Part shown: piece after piece, positions 1 through 10,641 of the stretch
Numbering within the stretch: position 1 is the first letter of the stretch
Layout: each line of letters starts with the position of its first letter
Source of the DNA: Gracilariopsis chorda
Taxonomy: Eukaryota > Rhodophyta > Florideophyceae > Gracilariales > Gracilariaceae
Direction: 5' to 3'
NCBI GenBank assembly: GCA_003194525.1
Contig: NBIV01000265.1
Coordinates: 35,287-99,286 of the forward strand
DNA: 64,000 nucleotides
Notes under the pieces: generated by a model
What the model was told of the DNA's origin: nothing
Seen by the model: only the letters and a program-made list of their open reading frames with translations
Database searches by the model: none
Program-made: the position numbers and the translations under genes

Positions 1-783
1 TTGCGACGTCCGCAACTTGAACGGAAATACTTTTACAACTTTTAGCATAGGCCGTCTCTTTGGTATAAGTTCTTGTACCACCAGAATTCGGAAATGGTCA
101 TTCTTTCTACCGGAATCAATCCGTACCCCAACGTTCCCCTTTACAAGGATATGGGTACACAGAGAGCTCTAACTAAGTTTAACGACAACATATTATACGT
201 AGAGTGGTTTTTCTCTGGAAGATACCATCAGAGATATATGCGTTAACCCAGAGGCGGAACCAGATGCGAATTAATACGCGGAGGAAAGCTCTAAAACCTC
301 AAAGCATTACTCTACGGAAGATATCACCCTGACAGTTGCCAGCATCCACAAACTTACTGCATAATATAATTCGGGAGTACCCGCCTTTTTGTTTGTTGAA
401 GTCCGTTGAGAAAAGCGTGGAACCGTCGAGAAATTTCGCCGTACTTGACTTCACGATAATGGCAGTGTACGAATCGGAATGGCCGGACATCAGGATAAAA
501 AGTAAAGAAAGCCTTCAACAAGCAGTAGTTTCTACTGTGACTTGGGGCGGTATGAACTTGAACCCAGGGGTGTCGGAGGGAGACATTGATTACCGCAGAA
601 ATTTCTTAGTTTATCTGGCAAAGCTGAGCAGCCCATTAGAGCGCTCAGGGACTCATCGCGGCCTGTTTGTGTTTGCAGCACTCCATACAAGGATTTCCTT
701 GTCGTAATATCGTTTGATGTGCCGTAACATTCCCAGAGATATTCATTTGATCTCCGATTCTCAACGAAATTATCGGCATTCGT
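1..783. other. No gene recognised
   Basis: All frames are closed by frequent stops. A short stop-free stretch at about 46-245 on the plus strand has amino-acid composition like coding DNA but matches no family I know. I see no repeat or RNA gene here. Confidence 0.4.
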
Positions 784-1221
784 ATGCCTTTTGAACTCTT
801 CTTTGAACCATACTGGAAGAATAACCCGGAAGAGTTATCACCGAAATACCTTACTCAATTGCGAAGAACCATAGCCAGAACCTACGCGGAGAGCTTCATT
901 CGTGATGTCAAAGCAGGACATCAATGCTCCTCACAAACCCTCGTTGTTGACTCAACAGACGTTGAGAAGGAAATCGATGCCGAGGTCAAAACATATCTGT
1001 TGTGGGCGGCCAGCAAAACAATGTACGACAAAATTCATCACTTGGCTTGTTCATTAGGTCCCATTTCAATGAAAATCCTGAACGAACTGATGCAGAACGC
1101 GGTTAAGGCTCTCTCCAAAGGTCATATGCTGGTGCCCTCATCTTCAAGCCTTTTCCAACTACTTAACCGTGTCACACCCATCCTTGATGGGCAATATAGA
1201 AGCCAATATGGCCGCCTGTAG
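784..1221 (+). CDS. Unassigned ORF, probably part of a decayed larger gene
   Basis: This ORF encodes a 145-residue, mainly helical and charged protein that I do not recognise; no catalytic motif, signal peptide or membrane segment is visible. Coding-like sequence seems to continue past its stop. Near 1200 the reading moves to the +1 frame for about 40 residues, and near 1320 it returns to the original frame, ending around 1490 with a helical stretch (TLRTLIDQAIEESLRIF). That pattern suggests one ancestral protein of about 230 residues broken by two small indels. Helical character and lack of motifs would fit a retroelement gag-like or structural protein, but this is only inference. Confidence 0.3.
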   Translation: MPFELFFEPYWKNNPEELSPKYLTQLRRTIARTYAESFIRDVKAGHQCSSQTLVVDSTDVEKEIDAEVKTYLLWAASKTMYDKIHHLACSLGPISMKILNELMQNAVKALSKGHMLVPSSSSLFQLLNRVTPILDGQYRSQYGRL

Positions 1222-1533
1222 CCAGTTAAGAACCGAAACATTGGGCTTACAAAGCACCAAAACCGAAAACGAGATTGTATGGAAACAAGTTGAACCAAGA
1301 AACAGAAGCATTCTCAATCTGTGCCTCCCCAAGCACAACTGCCTTTTCCACAAACATCTGAACGCCTACCAACACCCATTTCAGAAGCCAGCACCTCCAT
1401 GACCAATACACAAACTCTTAGGACTCTCATAGATCAGGCCATTGAAGAAAGCCTTAGAATCTTCGATAAACAAGCCCAAATCTTCTTTGCTACTTGCCCA
1501 TTCCCTTTCGTATTCTTTGCAACCTCTTCATAA

Positions 1534-3339
1534 TGACTCCCTTTTCTTCTTCCTTAAAAAAATCTTCCTTGGTATGACAGAGAAGAAGAGCACTCAGAAC
1601 GCGCAATATATGGGACACAGCGATTAATAACTGGACCGAAAGAGCGGAGTTAGGACGATAAGCAGATGGCCGCAACAGCTTTCGCCGATAGGGGAAAGAT
1701 CTGTGTCACTCACGATAAGTCAGTGGGGGTGGCGTCTGGGTCACCGGCGTCGCGCTCAAAACTCACGTGGTATACTAAAGCACGAAAGGAGCGTTCTATC
1801 TTATTGAGACCAGCTTTGGGCGCCTGAAGGTAGGCGTCGCGGCGGAAACGTGACACTTAGGGGAGTGTAGCTTAAGGCGGAGGTGACCTCCGTCGTTTTA
1901 GGCCTTGTATTTGTCCTTTTCCAAGCGCACCTGCAACCTTCCCAACATTTTGTGGGTTTTGAATGTATCGCGCACAATCTCGGCCTCAATAATGGCATGG
2001 CGGATAACGTGGCGGCAGACATGCAGTGACTACGTGCAGTGCGGTGCGCTCCATTGCATGCATTCTATACAATACGACGCGCACGCCCAGCTGGGACGTA
2101 AGCACTGCGGGCAGAGGCGTCGGTGGCGGCGGTGGTGGAATGCATGCAAAGGCATAGGCGAAGACAAAAAAGGGCGCTTCTTTAACCGGCACGGGTGGGT
2201 GCAAGCAAAAGTGCTGTGGCAGAAAGGGCGAGGACAGGCGGCGAAAGATCGTTAGGTTACAAAGGATACGGTTCGGGAGGAACACAGAGAAAAGATCTTT
2301 AAAAAAGCGTTGTTATCAGCAGCAGTTGCGCAATTTTGGCGTGGGCGTCAAGCAGATCGAGATCTACCGGACCAATTACGCAACTTAAGCCAGATACCAC
2401 CCGCAGCTGTAAGTCAGAGACTGCAAGGTTCGTTGAGGAAGAGCACAAAAAGAAGGGAAACAGAAGGTGCCGACGGTGATAACGTTGTGCAGGCTGACAG
2501 AAGAGCGCTTGCTGCGGCGCGAGTGTTGCGGACGCGGTAAGGTGGTCGTGAGCTGTAGGCCCACGACCAGATGTGAGGGCTGCCTGTGGTCATGTTCAAC
2601 GCGAAAAGCGCGGGTGTTTCAAATTTTAATGCGCCGAGTTGTACTTGGTGCTGTCTGGTTGGCTATGGTGTGCACCTTGGGAAGGTGAACTCACGCGTTT
2701 GATCGGCTAATTGAAAATCGGACTTTTGAGGCTCTGGAAGCAGTCCTCTTGGCAGCGCCACTCGCTGAACGAGCATGAACTTCTCACGCTCATTGGGTAA
2801 AGTCCTGCTTTTGTTACTACATGTAGACGCAGCTCTAGCCATGTCGTAAGTGTTTGGCGGTGCGATGTTTTCGTTCCGCCGGGCAGCACTGGTGACGGTT
2901 TGTAATAAGCAAACACGAAGTTAACAGCCTCTTATTAAGCGCCGTTCCGTTTTATGAACGCTAGCCACCCTTACCTTTGTCTCACCAGAAGAGCACCACG
3001 CAACAACCATGACAGTGGGTGTTCAGGACGCGAACGCCTTTTTCCCAAAGATGGCGTCCTTTGTCAGCACCACCCGTTCAGGGGTCAGCGAGGCCACCTA
3101 AATAGAGCAGCGGCGAATTTGGGACTCAAAATTCAACCACAATGGCATCCACGCTTTTCCAAAAATGATACCCTAAGGCGTTCGATTACTGCCAGGGAAA
3201 AAGGCCTATGACCACATGTGATTTTGTTGTCCAAGTGTTCAGTCATATCGCTCGAAAAATTGTCAGTCCCACAACCCCCCCTGGAACAAAAATCTGCCTC
3301 TCCATCTACTTCTCCCCCTCCATCTCACTTGTAGCGGGG
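1534..3339. other. No gene recognised
   Basis: This 1.8-kb stretch has only short overlapping ORFs. One plus-strand stretch (2467-2688) is Cys-rich, with pairs such as RRECCG and RCEGC, and a minus-strand stretch near 1900-1995 is helical. Neither has a family signature. I see no TIR, LTR or RNA gene. Confidence 0.4.
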
Positions 3340-3480
3340 GTATATCTCCCTCCCTGTCCCCCTCCGATCTTGCGGGGATGGCCGATCAGCCGGGTCATTT
3401 ATTTACAGCCTCCATTTGGAACGAGGGGACTGTATTCCACGTTCCAACTGGTGCCCAGCAGGGTTCCATTCAACCCATCC
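3340..3480 (+). repeat. Dispersed repeat, copy 1
   Basis: This segment resembles 40016-40155 in the same orientation. The best-conserved core is the block around 3410-3465, including the string GAACGAGGGGACTG. It ends about 45 bp before the Harbinger left TIR. The two copies lie just outside the two ends of the minus-strand copia complex. Confidence 0.55.
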
Positions 3481-3523
3481 CTCGCGATCAAGTTACTCAG
3501 CGCAGATTGTGACTGTTACGAAT

Positions 3524-3549
3524 AGTGGGTCACTCCTAAAAACACAAAT
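3524..3549 (+). repeat. Harbinger left TIR
   Basis: The core GGGTCACTCCTAAAAACAC is mirrored by the right end with three differences over 26 bp. Confidence 0.8.
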
Positions 3550-3827
3550 CGCAAAATGCGTGTACTCAAATTGATAGGATTTGCACCAAAAGAGTGTGCG
3601 CAAACCGCTCGAAGTGGTTATGCCACCCAATCGTCAGACAGATTGCTCCAATGTAGCAAATATCAAATTTTGGCGCGCAATAAGAGAAAGCGCGCTACGC
3701 ATACTCTGAGCGTTGAGAACGACCTTCTTGAAAGGCGGGCTTACGTACCATTTACCACCAAACACCCGCCCCTCCCTTCCCCCTCCCGCCTCCCTGCGGT
3801 TTCAAGTCCGGAACCGTTGCCCTTCAG

Positions 3828-4865
3828 ATGGCTCCAGCACACATCCCTTTTCACTCCGCTTCACCGACTTCCGGATTTGCTTCAACCACTCCCGTTGAAG
3901 AACCTCTATCTGTCGATTCTTCTCCGCAGCCCCTCACTACCCCGGCGCCATTGCTGGGCGCTTTTCAACCGCCTCCACGCACTGCCGGTGCCGTGCTTTC
4001 GCAGAATGCGCCTTCTGCACGCGCACCTTCTACAGCGGCTTCGCAGTCCCGTTCCCAGGCATATGGACTTAGAAATGGTGGTCATACTCCTACCATTGCT
4101 CATCGCCCGAGACCACGACCTTGTCAGCGAGGCGGCCGCCGTTCTGGTTCTAGTCGAGGTACCGGCTTCACGCAAAAAGAAGTCTAAAGTGAATTAAATT
4201 TAATTGAGAAGTATCTACCTCTTTGTGAAGAGGAGTGGGATATGGTTGCAAAAGAGCACGGCGAGACATTTTTCGTAGAAAACTGCACTGTGGATAGTAT
4301 CAAGCGTAAGTTTGCTACACTCCACCGTCGTAAAATTCCAACCGGCGATCCACGGATGCCGGATGACGTGCGACGAGCTAAGCGTTTACGCTTTCGTATG
4401 TGCGAGAGAGCTGACATAGGCGAAGGGGCAGGTGCAGAAGAGACTATTGGTGGAATTCTACCGAGCAGTGATGACGAAGCTGATGACACAATGGACGCCG
4501 ATGAAAACGAGCTCGCTGCCCCGAACTCGCCAAATGTTGAGCACGTTCCCGCCACCCCGAGCAACACTCTCGCTGATTCTGTTGATAGTCCACGCCCGAC
4601 TATGGGAGTGCGCCCCATCGTCTTCAAGAGGTCCCAAGCTCGTCTCTCACGCACATCAAGGGAAACCGAAGGAGATAATTTTTACCGGCTTTTTCAAATG
4701 TCGCTGTTGCAAGAGCAACAGCGTAGAGAGGAGGATATGAGGTGTTGTCGAGAAGATCGAGAAGAGAACAGAAGGAGAGCTCAAGAAGAGGCTACACGAC
4801 ACCAGCAGCTTATGGAAATTATGACCATGCTTGTAGCTCAAAACGCTCGCGCTAAAGAACTTTAG
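3828..4865 (+). pseudogene. Harbinger-associated Myb/SANT-like DNA-binding protein, one internal stop
   Basis: In Harbinger elements this partner protein binds the element ends and helps bring the transposase to the nucleus. The reading frame is continuous for 346 codons except for one TAA at 4185-4187. N-terminal residues 1-119 are Pro/Ser-rich and end in a basic GGRRSGSSRG-type stretch. After the stop, the frame continues through a helix-turn-helix-like region (LIEKYLPLCEEEWDMVA, then SIKRKFATLHRRKIPTGDP, then VRRAKRLRFR). This resembles the DUF6818/SANT-like domain seen beside such transposases. An acidic linker and a C-terminal coiled coil (about residues 270-340 of the full frame) follow. 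The stop falls inside the DNA-binding domain, so either the gene is dead or translation restarts at Met 4242, losing the first helix. The stop codon overlaps that of the convergent transposase by 4 bp. Confidence 0.7.
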
Positions 4866-6175
4866 ATATGTAGCGATTCGTGCAAGAAAAAGTTAGCTAC
4901 TGCACTAAGATGCGGCATATACGATGATAAGATTTGATTGATACCAACCATACGAGCTCTCAAGTTGAAGAGTAGGACGGTACAGTATAGAATTAGCTTT
5001 CGTTCTCCGTGTTCTTCATAAACGAGTCGATCCTTCATTCTTGGGAATGAGCCTTGAAAAGCCCTCATACCCCACTCCGACGCTTGTCTTGCAGAAGTTG
5101 CTTGTCTCAACAGGACGACTTTGGCCGCACCATCTGCCCTAGTTTCATCTTGAGCGGATTTGATGAGAAACGGATAGTCTCCTTTTGAAAACGCAGAATC
5201 TACCACACATCGGCCCCCGTAAGTCCTGTAGCAATCTTCAAGTTTTTTGTATACTCCGCCCCATTCTGCTATTTGTGAGTCATGCATACATCCAGGTGAA
5301 TTTATTGCGCATGATACGATAGTCCCCGACGGTGCAAAAACAAAGACGTTACCAACGTAGTGGTGATGAATCCAGCCGTTGTAAAACATGTTTTGAATTA
5401 CGAAGTCCCCAGACTGCTCTAAGTACAGCTTGAGGCCATCCGCTACAGCGTACACATTTTGTAGAGACATGTACCTAGTGGAAAAGGCAGTCTTATACTG
5501 TTCCATCTCGTGCTGATCCGGCATCCGTACTTGTGCCCGGCTGTCCCTTGAAAGTACACGAAGTAGAAGCCTTCTACCGAAGCGAATGAAAATTGAACAC
5601 ACAGACGATGTAATGCCAAAGAGCATGCATAACGAAAACATCGATCCGCGTGTTCTGTGCCATGCAAGAACCAACCCCAAACACTGAGTCGCGGACATAC
5701 TTCTCGGCCTCCCCCTTGTGCGATTCGTTAAGGCGATGATTCTGATGACTCCATCTTCCGAGTAGGGAGTAAATCTGCGATATAGTGGAGCAAACTGCTG
5801 TAGTATAGCAACAAACGTGTAATGGTCAAAGCCGGTCACCGTTATCAAAGATTGATCGCACATTGACTGAAGCAGCACCATAAACGGGGAAATGGCAGGA
5901 CTTTGTAAAGCCCGGCGAGTTACTCTGCGGTCTCGACGTCTTCTTCCTGCAATCGTTAATCGATTTCGTAAGCCGATCCGTGGCACCTGGCGCTGACGTT
6001 GCGCCAGCATCGCGAGCAAGAGTGCAGATATAGAAGGCATAGGGACGCTCGTACTCGGTGTCGTACTCGCACACAATTGTGTGCGAGAGTTGCCGAATTG
6101 GTACGGACGTTTCATGCCCATTTCAGTCGTATCAAATCTGTCAATAAGTATTTTGATATTTGAGTGCTGGTACAA
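4862..6175 (-). CDS. PIF/Harbinger transposase (DDE_Tnp_4 type)
   Basis: This 437-residue protein is of normal length for the family and would cut and paste the element. A basic N-terminus (to about residue 95) is followed by a helical region with a helix-turn-helix-like part. The catalytic core has its first Asp in VYAVADGLKL, second Asp in GCMHDSQIAEW and Glu in SEWGMRAFQG, in the order and context expected of a Harbinger DDE nuclease. There are no internal stops or frameshifts, unlike most elements nearby, so it could still encode active enzyme. It starts at Met 6175, only about 26 bp inside the right TIR, so the TIR region probably contains its promoter. The partner DNA-binding gene lies tail to tail on the other strand. 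Confidence 0.9.
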   Translation of the reverse strand: MYQHSNIKILIDRFDTTEMGMKRPYQFGNSRTQLCASTTPSTSVPMPSISALLLAMLAQRQRQVPRIGLRNRLTIAGRRRRDRRVTRRALQSPAISPFMVLLQSMCDQSLITVTGFDHYTFVAILQQFAPLYRRFTPYSEDGVIRIIALTNRTRGRPRSMSATQCLGLVLAWHRTRGSMFSLCMLFGITSSVCSIFIRFGRRLLLRVLSRDSRAQVRMPDQHEMEQYKTAFSTRYMSLQNVYAVADGLKLYLEQSGDFVIQNMFYNGWIHHHYVGNVFVFAPSGTIVSCAINSPGCMHDSQIAEWGGVYKKLEDCYRTYGGRCVVDSAFSKGDYPFLIKSAQDETRADGAAKVVLLRQATSARQASEWGMRAFQGSFPRMKDRLVYEEHGERKLILYCTVLLFNLRARMVGINQILSSYMPHLSAVANFFLHESLHI

Positions 6176-6201
6176 ATTTGTGTTTTTCGGAGCGACCCAG
6201 T
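6176..6201 (-). repeat. Harbinger right TIR
   Basis: The reverse complement reads as the left TIR with three substitutions. The flanking bases to the right are TAACC. Confidence 0.8.
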
Positions 6202-6399
6202 AACCACCGTTAAAAACCTATATCACAGCAAAATCTTACAGAAAAAATCCGTAGTCTACGAAAAGGTATGACACTATTACTACGTACAGTATTTTTCACA
6301 ACGAAACCAATACAGTTTATTTTCTAAACAGAGTTGATAGACGAAAGCAAAGTTAGTTATACATTAATGCATTCAGATAGTAGTTACAAAGTAGTGATG

Positions 6400-7543
6400 A
6401 TATTAAATTAGGCCGGAAAGCAATGTCAGTATTTTGAGCGTGTAAAATACCACAAGCATTATAAATATGTCGACAGCTTGCACTTCAGTCCTTATTGACT
6501 TCACTTCAATTCCCTTGGTCTCCAGTCGCTCTTTTTGTGTTGATATTTTAGAGCAATATGCTATGCTTGGTGCTTTCCGAGACCATTGGATTCTTCCTGA
6601 TTGACATAGCAGTCGAACTGTCTGTTGCTATTGAGATGGGGTACATTTGAAGTTCATCCTCCATGTCTGTGTCGTTGCGTAATTCCCAGTAGATTATACG
6701 CAACCACACAATACGACAGTGAAATGTATTGTGCCTCTCCAAACGAAATGGCAACAAGGGTTTTCTTTTTGGTGGTCTACATCACAGGTGCTTCGTTCAC
6801 CTTTATTAATAATCCATTCGTAGATTTTCTCGTCCTACTACAACCAACTCAATCTGCGTCACAGTACGCCTCCATTGGTGCTGTAGTATTAGGGGAAAGG
6901 GACAAGCAAAGACCTTTGGTACCCTTTAAGTATCTCATTACTCTGTTCGCAAGCTCAAAATGCCTCAACTATGGGTCATGGACCGGACGTGCCGGCATTG
7001 AAGCGGCCAACATAATATGTGGCTCGATGAGACCGCCATGTAGATGAAACTTCCTACCAATTTCTGATAGCGGCCATATACTCCAGCTGGAACATGCCGT
7101 TCGTTCTTTCGAGGTACTGTGATGACACATAGGGACGGTAGTAGAGTCTGTGCAACGTTTTAGTTGGCCATATAATTTTCTAGCTGTGACTTGTCAATGA
7201 ATCTGCTTTGTTGTACCTTTATTTTGGTATTGTCTCTCATTATGTAGAGTCCAACAAAATGTTTGCCCTGCCAGGAACCTTAAGCCTAATGAGCTTTTGC
7301 ATATCTGACATGAAGTCTTCCAGAAGAGATCGGGATATAGAGGATGTCAGTAGGTCATCAACGACCACTACGATGGTTAACGTTTCACTGTTGGACTTGT
7401 ATATATAGAGTCGACTGTCTGTGCTAGACTGTTTGAATCCCAAGTGCAAGAACTCCTTGTGCATCAGGGATCCCTATCTTTTTCTGGCCTGTCTTGCACC
7501 GTATATTCAGTTTAGAAGCAAGCATACCTTGCCCGGGACAAAT
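6400..7543 (-). pseudogene. Copia 1: end of reverse transcriptase and RNase H
   Basis: Read from 7543 leftward, the frame gives KVCLLLN-stop-IYGARQA and HKEFLHLGFKQSSTDSRLYIY, the standard copia RT stretch before the active site. TIVVVVDDLL then carries the catalytic Asp pair. Further on are RYLKGTKGLCLSLSP and EAYCDAD-stop-VGC, the RNase H entry motif with its Trp changed to TGA, and finally ATDSSTAMSIRKNPMVSEST, the copia RNase H asparagine/serine region. Several stops and frame changes show that it is dead. The upstream part of the RT is separated by gypsy 1, which inserted at 7543/7544. Coding sequence fades near 6400; no LTR was recognised before the Harbinger right TIR at 6201. Confidence 0.8.
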
Positions 7544-8445
7544 TGAAGTGCAATCCTCAAGGAGGAAGACTAAATGATGCCCTGTGGACTTGGTGTTTTT
7601 GCCACTTTCGCGTGTTTATGATTATTACCGCTATTAGCGGGTGTCTCAGCCCTCAGCGGATCCGCACTGTGCACCAGGTGCACACCTGTGCATGCGCCGT
7701 GTGCCGCCCAAGGCGTGAGTGGACGTCGTGTGACACGGATAGTCAAGAGGAGGTTGGCACCACAGTGTGGACATTTAGTTAGTTTATATTTCTTATTTAT
7801 AATTTATCTACGCTACAGTAGGGGGATTACTACACTATATGGTGGCTCGGCGACCCCGCCCTGACACTGAGTAAACTTCCTCAGCCAAGGGTTCTTGGCT
7901 CTAAGTCTTTTCCGCTTTCGCGAGTCTTCTACACTCCTCGGAGGTAAAGCCGCGTCACTAACGGTAGACCGATCCACCCTGCGTCACCAGGACTATCACT
8001 GCCTTGGGCGTTTGACACTTAATTCACCACCGCCGTGTTCTCACCCCTGTATAGGGTTCCTTTGTACCTTTTTCCGTGGCCCCATTGGCCAACGCCCCCG
8101 TCGCCCCCAATCGGGCATCCCCCGTATTTCCCTTACCCCACTCTCGTGGTTCCTACCCCTTTATGTGGTTGCTCGTCACCGCTGACGCGTGTCTCTCGTG
8201 CCGGTATCCCGTGACGTCTTCCCCCACTTACGTGAACTCGTACGCCTTGGAAGGGCTGTTTTCCCATTCGTGGTGATCCTAATCCTACCGTTTCAACTCT
8301 CCCCGCTTGGCGTGAGGGTGAGCCTCGGCTTTACAACCCGACTTCGTCGTGCTCATCCGGAGAGGCTCTCTTCGCTGTGTTACCCTCCAGAGGGGAAGAT
8401 CCGAACGTCTTCGTGTGTTGTCCCGCTTGCGCGTATTGCACTACA
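7544..8445 (+). repeat. Gypsy 1 5' LTR
   Basis: It begins TGAAGTGCAAT, ends GCACTACA, and matches the 3' copy over its whole 902 bp. The AT-rich stretch around 7780-7810 (TTATATTTCTTATTTATAA) is a plausible core-promoter region. Confidence 0.92.
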
Positions 8446-8448
8446 AAG

Positions 8449-8466
8449 TGGTCTCCAGACCTAGAA
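8449..8466 (+). promoter_or_regulatory. Gypsy 1 primer-binding site
   Basis: TGGTCTCCAGACC starts three bases after the LTR. It begins with TGG, complementary to a tRNA 3' CCA end. A related string (TCTCGTCTCTTGACC) follows the 5' LTR of gypsy 2. The tRNA cannot be named from this. Confidence 0.55.
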
Positions 8467-8734
8467 TCGGAAACGGTTAGGTTTTGTATTACCTCTCCTC
8501 GGAGATTCACTGTCCAAACTTTTGGTTTCTTATCACTTCGTGGGAGTTCTTGGTCTACACATGCCCCCAACGACCATCCTCCGCCGAACCCGCTGTCACG
8601 CGGAGTCGTTCCGTCAGTGACGTGGAACAGACAGAGATCTCGAAGGTCCCCGCTGGCCACCCTCGACGTGCCACTTTGAAAGGCAATTCGAAGGGCCAAG
8701 ACTCGTCGAGAGCCCAGAAACCCCGCCTAAGGCG

Positions 8735-10419
8735 TTGAAGGACGCTCCCAACTCTGGTGTCGACCCGGCTTCTGTCGATGTAGCTGCACCCCTTAGGGGA
8801 GAACCCGATACCGACGCCCCCCCTAGTGTCCGAGCGCAGCTTGATGAGGTGCGTGAAGCACACAATACCCTCGTGGAGGAGTTTGAAGTCCTGCGTGTCA
8901 GGTTTGATACCTCTTCTATGAAGGATTTGGCTGAGGAAATTCGCCTTTTAAGGGCGGATGTCAACACTGTGTTGGAATGTTCTGGTGGTCCTGCCAACTA
9001 TGTTGAGAATGTGGAAACTCGATTTGATCGTGTCAGTGCCCGTCTGAGGGCATTGGAGCAAACCATCTTGATGGATGACGACGTCTCGGGTGAGGCCGCT
9101 GCTGTCTCGCAAAAAGCGAAGCGCGAGAAGAAAGATTCTACCCGCCGCACTCGTAAGAAGAGGACTCCTCATTGTATCGTACACCCCGCGGTACGGGTAA
9201 GGTGAAGGACTGCATAAAGCGTATGCAGCTTTCGCTTCGTAACTAGTCCTTTTCTGGAGAAGATCCCATATTGGTGTTAGACGTCCTCGGAAGGTTCGTT
9301 TCCGAAGCGGAAATACTTGGTATGAACGAAGGACAGGCGTTTATTGCCCTACCGTATTTTCTACGTGGCCTCGCCAAGGATCAATACAACTCTGTAAGAG
9401 GTTCTTCCCGAGCCTCCGAAGGAGGTGTAACGTGCTGGCCGGAAGTGGTTCAGTACCTCTTGCGATCCTACGCGACGAAAAACGCTATTCAAGCGGCTAT
9501 TATCGCTTTACGCGATACCCGCCAGAAATCTGGAGAGACGGAAACCGAATTCTCGGTAAGCCTTAATAAGGCTTTCCACAGGTGTGGCAATTTTTACTCC
9601 TCTGGAGAGCGCTGCACCATGTACATCAATGGATTGGATCCGGCAATCCGTACGCTGGTGGCCCGATATCGGGAGGATCGTCGTAACACCACCTACTTGG
9701 AGTTGATTCAACACGCGCAAGCGGAAGGTGATGCACTTCGAGCTCGTATCCCTGCATCGAAGTTTCGTTCCGCCAAGGCGTTGATGATGGAAGCCAGTTC
9801 ACCATCTTTATCGCTAGCAGCGAGTGGACGCCCTTCAAGGGACTACGATAACGTGTACCTCACTCAGGCCGGTTCCCAGTCTATTCCGACCACGGAACTG
9901 CCGTCCACGACGGATGCGTCCTACGACACAGCTCAGGAGCATTCCCTGCTGTATTTTGACGGACCCCGTGTTCAAGGACCTCGCATTCCCTATGCGAATG
10001 GTGCCCTCCGGCAGAGTGGTCCCGGATGGAGGGATACCCGCCCAGCAGTGAGACACACGGATGCTCGTTCCGGTCAGCTGCCCCCACGCTCTGGAGTCAT
10101 ATGCCACATATGTTACGAACACGGTCACATTTCACCGGACTGCATCCTCACTTTGAGAGAAGTAACCCGAGTGATCAGTAACTATGAAGCCCTTACTCCA
10201 GCGGAGAAGCGGACCGTTCCGATTGCATCGTACTTACGAGCAAAGACGGACTTCCACCGGAATATCCCGGATACGAACCCGCGACACGCGTTGCTTTCCC
10301 CTGCTGAGCAGGTCACCAACCCCCGTCTTGTTCGACAAGAAACCCCCGCTAGCGCTCCACTGCTAGTGGTTCAGGACTCTGAGACCCCGCCTCAGGCGAA
10401 ACGGGCTCAGGAAAACTGA
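8735..10419 (+). pseudogene. Gypsy 1 gag (coiled-coil N-terminus, capsid, zinc knuckle), frameshifted
   Basis: Gag forms the particle and packages the RNA. The first open part (8735-9205) has an Asp/Pro-rich start, a coiled coil of about 90 residues and a Lys/Arg-rich end. The frame then shifts, and the capsid part reads SFSGEDPILVLDVLGRF and GQAFIALPYFLRGLA, classic retrotransposon gag, to 10419. A CCHC knuckle (CHICYEHGHISPDC) lies near 10102-10143. The two parts are separated by a frame change around 9155-9205 and by a TAG at 9244-9246, so a single gag is not made from this copy. Met 8735 is the first start in the N-terminal frame, 290 bp after the LTR. Confidence 0.85.
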
Positions 10420-10641
10420 TTTCGGGAGTCTCCCCTACGGGAGAGGTGCCCTCAGAGTGGAGGTTGAAGGCGCCCGAGGCGTCGCTGGGAAACAGGCCGT
10501 CTCAGACGTGAACTCTGAACACTTTGGTGTTCTGCGTCGACCGTGGAAACGTGTTCGAAACAACCGGTTCCCGGACAGAGTTTTGGTAATGGCCAAGAGA
10601 AACTACAAGGTATATGCTGACCTTGGCTTTCCACCCAGTTT

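Larger units (their letters stand above)
3524..6201. mobile_element. PIF/Harbinger DNA transposon, complete
   Basis: This is a 2.68-kb element bounded by 26-bp terminal inverted repeats (3524-3549 and 6176-6201) that match at 23 of 26 positions. It contains the two genes typical of the superfamily: a Myb/SANT-like DNA-binding ORF on the plus strand and a DDE transposase on the minus strand, converging with overlapping stop codons. A 3-bp target duplication is not exact (ATA or AAT on the left, TAA or AAC on the right). The transposase looks intact, whereas the DNA-binding ORF has one internal stop. The element sits immediately beyond the 3' end of the minus-strand copia remnant. Confidence 0.85.

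Noticed and set aside
6625-7047. 140-codon plus-strand ORF
   Set aside because: The minus strand encodes recognisable copia RNase H here.
7544-8445. ORFs of about 100 codons inside the gypsy LTRs
   Set aside because: They recur in both LTRs but have no motif and lie in regulatory repeat sequence.
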